DNA of 17,280 nucleotides, taken from assembly GCA_035637595.1 (NCBI GenBank), contig DASPWW010000097.1, positions 1 to 17,280 on the forward strand, read 5' to 3'. This document shows, piece by piece, positions 13,453 to 17,280 of the stretch (position 1 is the stretch's first letter; every line of letters begins with the position of its first letter). The translations under genes and the position numbers were made by a program. The notes beneath the pieces were generated by a model. That model was not told the origin of the DNA. It ran no database searches and saw nothing but the letters and a program-made list of their open reading frames with translations. The stretch is from DASPWW01 sp035637595. GTDB lineage: Bacteria; Actinomycetota; Thermoleophilia; Solirubrobacterales; 70-9.

Positions 13453-14514
13453 ATGAACCACAACGGCAAACCCACCCCTATGGTCAACGGCATCGCGACG
13501 ACACGAGACGAGCACGGCATCGAGGTTCACGACCTCGTCCGCGTCTACAAGGACGGGCCGCGCGCGGTCGATGGGGTCAGCATTCGCGTCGCGCCGGGTG
13601 AGATCTACGGCTTCCTCGGCCCCAACGGCGCCGGCAAGTCGACCGCGGTGCACATCCTGACCACCCTGCTCCCGCCAACCTCGGGTAGCGCCCGCGTCGC
13701 CGGGCACGACGTCGTCGCCGAGGGACCCGCGGTCCGCGATGCGATCGGCGTCGCGCTCCAGGAGGCGGCACTCGATCCGTTCCTCACGGGTCGCGAGCAC
13801 ATGAAGCTCCAGGGAGGCCTCCACGGCCTCGCCAAGGACGAGATCACGCGCCGCGGCGACGAGCTGCTCGAGCGCGTCGGGCTGACCGAGGCGGCCGACC
13901 GCCGGGTCGGCGGCTACTCCGGCGGCATGAAACGGCGACTCGACCTCGCGCTGGCGCTGGTCCACGGCCCCCGGATCCTGTTCCTTGACGAGCCGACGAC
14001 CGGCCTCGACATCCAGAGCCGCACCGCCCTCTGGGACGAGGTCGCCCACCTGTCGCGCGACGATGGCATGACCGTGTTCCTGACCACCCAGTACCTGGAG
14101 GAAGCGGATGCGCTCGCCGACCGGGTCGGAATCATCGACCGGGGCCACCTGGTCGCCGAGGGGACGCCCGCCGAGCTCAAGGCGCAGATCGGCCGACCGA
14201 CCGTCGAGGCGGTACCCGTCGAGGTGTCGCAGATCGACTCACTGGAGGCGGTGCTGCGGCGCTTCGGGCAGCCGCTCCCGGCCTCCGACGGCGCCGCGGC
14301 GGTGCGACTCACGGACGGAACCGAGGAGCTCGCCGACGTGGTTCGGGCCCTCGATGCGGAGGAGATCCGGGTGGCGGACCTCAAGCTCCACGCCCCGAGC
14401 CTCGACGACGTGTTTCTCGCCAAGACCGGTCGCTCGCTCGAGGGTGCCGGCGAAGAAGAGGAGCAAGAGACCGGGGAGCACGAGCGCGAGCCGGCGACAG
14501 CCCAGGCGCGATGA
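13453..14514 (+). CDS. DrrA-type ABC exporter ATP-binding protein
   Basis: The 353-residue protein is an ABC ATPase of the daunorubicin-resistance (DrrA) subfamily. Walker A is GPNGAGKST (56-64), the Q-loop Gln is Q103 in ALQEAALDPFLTGREH, the signature is YSGGMKRRLDLA (155-166), Walker B is ILFLDEP (175-181), and the usual H-loop reads TTQYLEEAD with Gln at 213, as in DrrA relatives. A DUF4162-type C-terminal extension follows (about 240-325), then an acidic Glu-rich tail. It would power two partner permeases to export a hydrophobic substrate such as an antibiotic or lipid-like compound. The ATG at 13453 is chosen over 13480; neither has a ribosome-binding site, which fits a leaderless mRNA. 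The stop overlaps the next start (ATGA). Confidence 0.93.
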   Translation: MNHNGKPTPMVNGIATTRDEHGIEVHDLVRVYKDGPRAVDGVSIRVAPGEIYGFLGPNGAGKSTAVHILTTLLPPTSGSARVAGHDVVAEGPAVRDAIGVALQEAALDPFLTGREHMKLQGGLHGLAKDEITRRGDELLERVGLTEAADRRVGGYSGGMKRRLDLALALVHGPRILFLDEPTTGLDIQSRTALWDEVAHLSRDDGMTVFLTTQYLEEADALADRVGIIDRGHLVAEGTPAELKAQIGRPTVEAVPVEVSQIDSLEAVLRRFGQPLPASDGAAAVRLTDGTEELADVVRALDAEEIRVADLKLHAPSLDDVFLAKTGRSLEGAGEEEEQETGEHEREPATAQAR

Positions 14515-15305
14515 CCTCGGCGGTCGCCCACAGCGCGCTCCCGAACCAGGCGCGATATCTGGCGTGGCGCTCGGTACTGAGAACCGTGCGCCAGCCAATC
14601 ATGATCGTGCCGGCGCTGGTGTTCCCACTGTTCCTGCTGGCGATCAACGCGAGCGGGCTCGACACGGCCACGGACATCCCGGGGTTCCCGACCGATTCCT
14701 ACCTGACGTTCGTGCTCGCCTTCCCCTTCATGCAGGGAGCGTTCTTCGCCACCAACACCGCGGGCACCAACCTCGCCGACGACATCGGCAGCGGGTTCTT
14801 CAACCGCCTGTCGCTGACGCCGATGCGCGGCTCGGCGCTGCTCGCCGGACAGCTCGCCGGGGTCATGCTCGTGACGCTGGTCCAGGTCGTTACCTACCTG
14901 CTCGCCGGGCTCGCGGCGGGTGCGCACTTCGAGGCCGGGCCGCTCGGCCTGCCCGTCCTCTTCGTTCTCGCGTTCACGATCGCGGCGGCGTTCGGGGCGG
15001 TGGGGCTGTTCGTCGGCCTGCGGACCGGCTCCGGTGAGGCGGTGCAGGGTCTGTTCCCGCTGATGTTCGTGCTCTTGTTCATCAGCTCGGCGGTGCTGCC
15101 GCGCGACCTGATCGAGAAGGACTGGTTCGCGACGCTCGCGACGATCAACCCGGTCAGCTACCTGATCGAGGGGATCCGCAGCCTGTTCATCACCGGCTGG
15201 GACGGCGAGGCCCTGGGGATCGCCTTCGGCGTCGCGGTTGCGATCTTTGCCGCCGCGCTGTTCGCCGCGACGCGGGCGATGCGCGAGAGGATGGTGCGGA
15301 CATGA
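14511..15305 (+). CDS. ABC-2 type transporter permease 1
   Basis: This 264-residue integral membrane protein is an ABC-2 family (DrrB-like) permease. About six hydrophobic helices are seen: around 31-47, 67-85, 108-133, 144-170, 179-195 and 238-256. Family hallmarks include the early RTVRQPIMIVPALVFPLFL, the cytoplasmic SGFFNRLSLTPMRGSALLAGQ (92-112), and the late SSAVLPRDLIEKDWFATLATINPVSYLIEGIR coupling region. It overlaps the ATPase gene by four bases and the second permease gene by four, so all three should be made in fixed ratio. With the second permease it probably forms a heterodimeric channel. Confidence 0.93.
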   Translation: MTSAVAHSALPNQARYLAWRSVLRTVRQPIMIVPALVFPLFLLAINASGLDTATDIPGFPTDSYLTFVLAFPFMQGAFFATNTAGTNLADDIGSGFFNRLSLTPMRGSALLAGQLAGVMLVTLVQVVTYLLAGLAAGAHFEAGPLGLPVLFVLAFTIAAAFGAVGLFVGLRTGSGEAVQGLFPLMFVLLFISSAVLPRDLIEKDWFATLATINPVSYLIEGIRSLFITGWDGEALGIAFGVAVAIFAAALFAATRAMRERMVRT

Positions 15306-16108
15306 GCGCGGCTCGCGCAGCGTTCGGCGGCTCGCGCCGCGCCCGCTACCTGTCGGTGGTGCGGACGGTCGCGTGGCGCCACCTGCACCTGGTGATCCGC
15401 AGGCCGGCGCTGCTGCTGCCGGCGCTGATCTTCCCGCTGTTCTTCTACACGGCGTTCGCGGGCGGCCTGTCCGCGGTCAGCAACGCGCCGGGCTTCGACT
15501 ACTACGACTACAACGCCTTCCAGTTCGTCTTCGTGCTGTTGCAGTCGGCGGCGTTCGGTGGCGTGTTCATCGGGTTCTCGATCGGCGCCGACTTCGACTC
15601 CGGCTTCACCCGCCGCCTGTTCGCCGCCGCCCCCGATCGCTCCGCGGTCGTGCTCGGATTCGGGCTCGCGGCGGTGGTTCGCACGCTGGTGGTGTGGACG
15701 ATGGTCTTCGCGATCGCGTTGATCACCGGGATGGACGTCAACGCAAGTGGGGTCGACCTCCTCGGTCTCTTCGTGCTCGCGTTCATAGTCAACGTCGCGG
15801 CGTTCTTCTTCGCGGCCGGGATGATGCTGCGCTTCCGCACCATGCAGGCCGCGCCGGCGATGCAGATCCCGGTCTTCATGATCCTGATGACGACCCCGGT
15901 CTACGTCCCCCGCGACCTGCTCCAGGGCTGGGTGGAGACCGCTTCGCAGCTCAACCCCGCGACGGCGATCGTCGAGGCCGGGCGCAGCCTGATGGCCGCC
16001 GACCCGTTCCACGTCGTCCTCGCCTTCGCCGCCGCGGCCGGGCTCGCCGCCCTGCTCGTCGTGTTCGCCGCGCGGGGGCTTCGCAAGGCCGAGGCCCAAG
16101 CCGCCTAG
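15302..16108 (+). CDS. ABC-2 type transporter permease 2
   Basis: This 268-residue ABC-2 permease is a diverged paralogue of the preceding gene: both have a leading VxxxxLVIRRPALLLPALIF-like helix (here about 29-55), a cytoplasmic DSGFTRRLFAAAPDRSAVVLG turn (99-119) corresponding to the first permease's SGFFNRLSLTPM, and a late VYVPRDLLQGWVETASQLNPATAIVEAGRS motif matching VLPRDLIEKDW...INPVSYLIEGIRS. Six membrane helices are predicted by eye. It ends the operon at 16108; only 30 bases separate it from the convergent acetyltransferase stop, and I see no clear hairpin terminator there. Two different permeases with one ATPase imply a heterodimer. Confidence 0.93.
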   Translation: MSAARAAFGGSRRARYLSVVRTVAWRHLHLVIRRPALLLPALIFPLFFYTAFAGGLSAVSNAPGFDYYDYNAFQFVFVLLQSAAFGGVFIGFSIGADFDSGFTRRLFAAAPDRSAVVLGFGLAAVVRTLVVWTMVFAIALITGMDVNASGVDLLGLFVLAFIVNVAAFFFAAGMMLRFRTMQAAPAMQIPVFMILMTTPVYVPRDLLQGWVETASQLNPATAIVEAGRSLMAADPFHVVLAFAAAAGLAALLVVFAARGLRKAEAQAA

Positions 16109-16138
16109 TACCCGCGTCCGTAAGTTCGCTCGGTTCGT

Positions 16139-16606
16139 CTAGGGCGGTTCGAGCGCCTTGGTGAAGTCGATGAAGAGGAACCGGGCTGTCTGTCGCCGGC
16201 CGGTTTCACGGTAGCCCGCGCTCTCGTAGAGTCGCCGGGCCGCCGTCTGCTGGTCGGTGGTGTCGAGGTGAATCACTCGGGCGCCGAGCGCCTGGGCTCG
16301 CTCTTCCAATCTCTCGAGCAAGAGACGGCCGAAACCTCGGCGCTGAAAGTCGGGGTGCACTCGCATGCGCGTAATCTCCGCCGCTTCAGCGGAGCGGAGA
16401 AGGAGCCCGCCCATCGCCACCAACTCGCCGTCGATGAGGCCGACCAGGAAATCACCGCCCGAGTCGAGGTAGGTCCCGCGTATGTCGCGAAGGTCGTCCT
16501 CCCACGGCCCGCGCCCGCCGTGCGCACCTGCTTCCTCGAGCGCCGCGTCATGCAGCTGCCACACGGCATCCGCATCGTTGTCGCAAAACGAGCGCAGCTC
16601 GAACAC
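16139..16606 (-). CDS. GNAT family N-acetyltransferase
   Basis: The 155-residue protein has the GNAT acetyl-CoA-binding core: the strand ITRMRVHPDFQRRGFGRLLLERL (78-100) with the pyrophosphate-binding R89-R-G-F-G93 loop, and motif B around AARRLYESAGYRETGR (122-137). The acceptor could be an amino group on a small molecule, peptide or antibiotic; the sequence does not say. The start is GTG 16604-16606, the only reasonable codon before the family's N-terminal strand FELRSFCDNDADAVWQLH. It is transcribed toward the exporter operon. An IS630 remnant ends about 30 bases upstream of its start, so its own promoter region may have been rearranged. Confidence 0.9.
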   Translation of the reverse strand: MFELRSFCDNDADAVWQLHDAALEEAGAHGGRGPWEDDLRDIRGTYLDSGGDFLVGLIDGELVAMGGLLLRSAEAAEITRMRVHPDFQRRGFGRLLLERLEERAQALGARVIHLDTTDQQTAARRLYESAGYRETGRRQTARFLFIDFTKALEPP

Positions 16607-16636
16607 GCACCTATTTTCCTGCCCTGGCCAGAGGGG

Positions 16637-16948
16637 TCAGGCCGCGAGTCGTAGCCGAGGCTCGCGCTCGGTAAGCCGCGCCATCAGCTGATCGAGGTCG
16701 CGGCGGGTGAAGTTCCAGTCGAAGGGCTCGGCGACCTGCTGCCAGTGGTCCTGGAAGCCCATGATCCGCTCGGCGAGCGCCTCGAGCGAGTCGAAGTCCT
16801 TGGGGGTCAGCGCCTTGCGCTGGAGGATCGAGAAGTAGATCTCGATCTGGTTGAGCCAGGAGGCGTGGTAGGGGAGGTGGATCAGGCGCAGGTTCTCCCA
16901 GGCGCCCTCGAGCCGCTCGATCGAGGCGCGGCCGGCGTGGGCAGCGGC
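16637..16948 (-). pseudogene. IS630-family transposase, 3' remnant
   Basis: The minus-strand frame ending in TGA at 16637-16639 encodes the last ~100 residues of an IS630-type DDE transposase: HAGRASIERLEGAWENLRLIHLPYHA, then SWLNQIEIYFSILQRK containing the final catalytic Glu, KDFDSLEALAERIMGFQDHW and FDWNFTRRDLDQLMARLTE. Everything before the HAGRA segment, including the first two catalytic Asp residues, is missing: the frame upstream of about 16945 no longer resembles a transposase. No intact partner copy or second inverted repeat is visible, so this is a decayed end of an element, not mobile. Whether the break came from deletion or another insertion cannot be told. Confidence 0.85.
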
Positions 16949-17109
16949 CGAACTTCGCCGCAGGGGACATAACTCCTCCCCACCCCGTCAGACCGAACTT
17001 GCGGCCGGGAGTACTAGCCGCAGTTTCGGAAATAGCCCCTTACTCCGCGGCCCCCCGGCCGTTTGTTCGGCATATGGGGATTGAAGTGCCGACCAAGGGG
17101 GTTTGAAGC
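16949..17109. other. Junction region between the transposase remnant and the right-edge gene
   Basis: I see no confident gene here. A minus-strand ATG at 16970 has GGAGG-like bases just upstream but runs out of frame through the transposase remnant with no coding character. A short inverted repeat, TGCGGC...GCCGCA near 17000-17025, could form a weak hairpin. AAGGGGG (17094-17100) is a plausible ribosome-binding site for the following gene. Confidence 0.4.
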
Positions 17110-17280
17110 GTGACGCGATTCGCGACGTGCGAGTGGGAGATCGAGCAGTCCGGGCGCACCGGCAGGGGGGTGCTGGAGCTGGAGCGGGCACTCGAGAGCC
17201 GCTACCTGGACCTGACGCGCCACGGCCACAGGGTCGCCCACCTGAGCGGGATCACCGCGCGGCTGATGGACCTCGACGAG
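17110..17280 (+). CDS. Unrecognised gene, 5' part, running off the window
   Basis: A GTG at 17110 opens a frame that stays open to the window end (57 codons). An in-frame TGA at 17104-17106 lies two codons before it, and AAGGGGG is about nine bases upstream, so the start is well placed. The visible peptide is soluble-looking and charged: MTRFATCEWEIEQSGRTGRG, then a helix rich in Leu and Glu (VLELERALESRYLDLTRHGHRV) and SGITARLMDLDE at the end. I recognise no family and the C-terminal part is missing. Confidence 0.55.
   Translation, partial: MTRFATCEWEIEQSGRTGRGVLELERALESRYLDLTRHGHRVAHLSGITARLMDLDE

Noticed and set aside
16611..16970. A 119-codon minus-strand frame starting at ATG 16970 with a good ribosome-binding site
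   Set aside because: It runs out of frame with the clearly recognisable IS630 transposase remnant and has no coding character of its own.
1..17280. tRNA, rRNA, intact insertion sequences, attachment sites or a CRISPR array
   Set aside because: I found no cloverleaf, conserved rRNA block, paired terminal inverted repeats or regularly spaced identical repeats by eye; tRNAscan or an IS-finder search could still find something I missed.

Overview
This 17.3 kb window comes from a very GC-rich bacterial chromosome with GTG and TTG starts and several apparently leaderless genes. Gene content points to an actinobacterial lineage: an Abi-alpha protein, a DUF4242 protein, DrrA-type ABC exporters, secreted proteins with a 'TTPPETTITKGP' Ig-like segment, and an actinobacterial-style c-di-AMP riboswitch. 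My best guess is class Thermoleophilia (Solirubrobacterales), but this is inference; there is no rRNA or marker gene to prove it.

Layout. (1) 190-2610, minus strand: a tight three-gene operon of a DUF445 membrane protein, an Abi-alpha (DUF4393) protein and a 104-residue Ser/Gly-repeat protein with a C-terminal membrane segment. (2) 2752-3604: a DUF4242 small protein and a convergent basic Ala/Arg-rich protein share a bidirectional terminator; the basic protein seems to start at a non-canonical ATC. (3) 3791-4133: a c-di-AMP (ydaO-type) riboswitch stands in front of a 48-residue single-span membrane protein, which ends just before a convergent cupin gene. (4) 4771-6624: a membrane/carboxymuconolactone-decarboxylase fusion is divergent from a TetR regulator, with two near-identical palindromic operators between them. 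(5) 6694-8360: a secreted beta-helix protein converges on a small blue-copper (cupredoxin) protein. (6) 8399-9600: a leaderless TfoX-N gene is translationally coupled to a PolA-type 5'-3' exonuclease. (7) 9597-13327, minus strand: MarR regulator, conserved small protein, secreted beta-propeller, and NAD-dependent formate dehydrogenase with all catalytic residues. (8) 13453-16108, divergent from marR: a drrABB-like exporter operon whose three genes overlap by ATGA. (9) 16139-17280: a GNAT acetyltransferase, the 3' remnant of an IS630-family transposase, and the start of an unrecognised gene running off the end.

The two regions most likely to hold undescribed biology are the DUF445/Abi-alpha/SIGS-repeat operon and the c-di-AMP riboswitch with its miniature membrane protein. 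Most genes form local regulator-plus-target modules (TetR with the CMD fusion, MarR with the exporter) rather than one large pathway.
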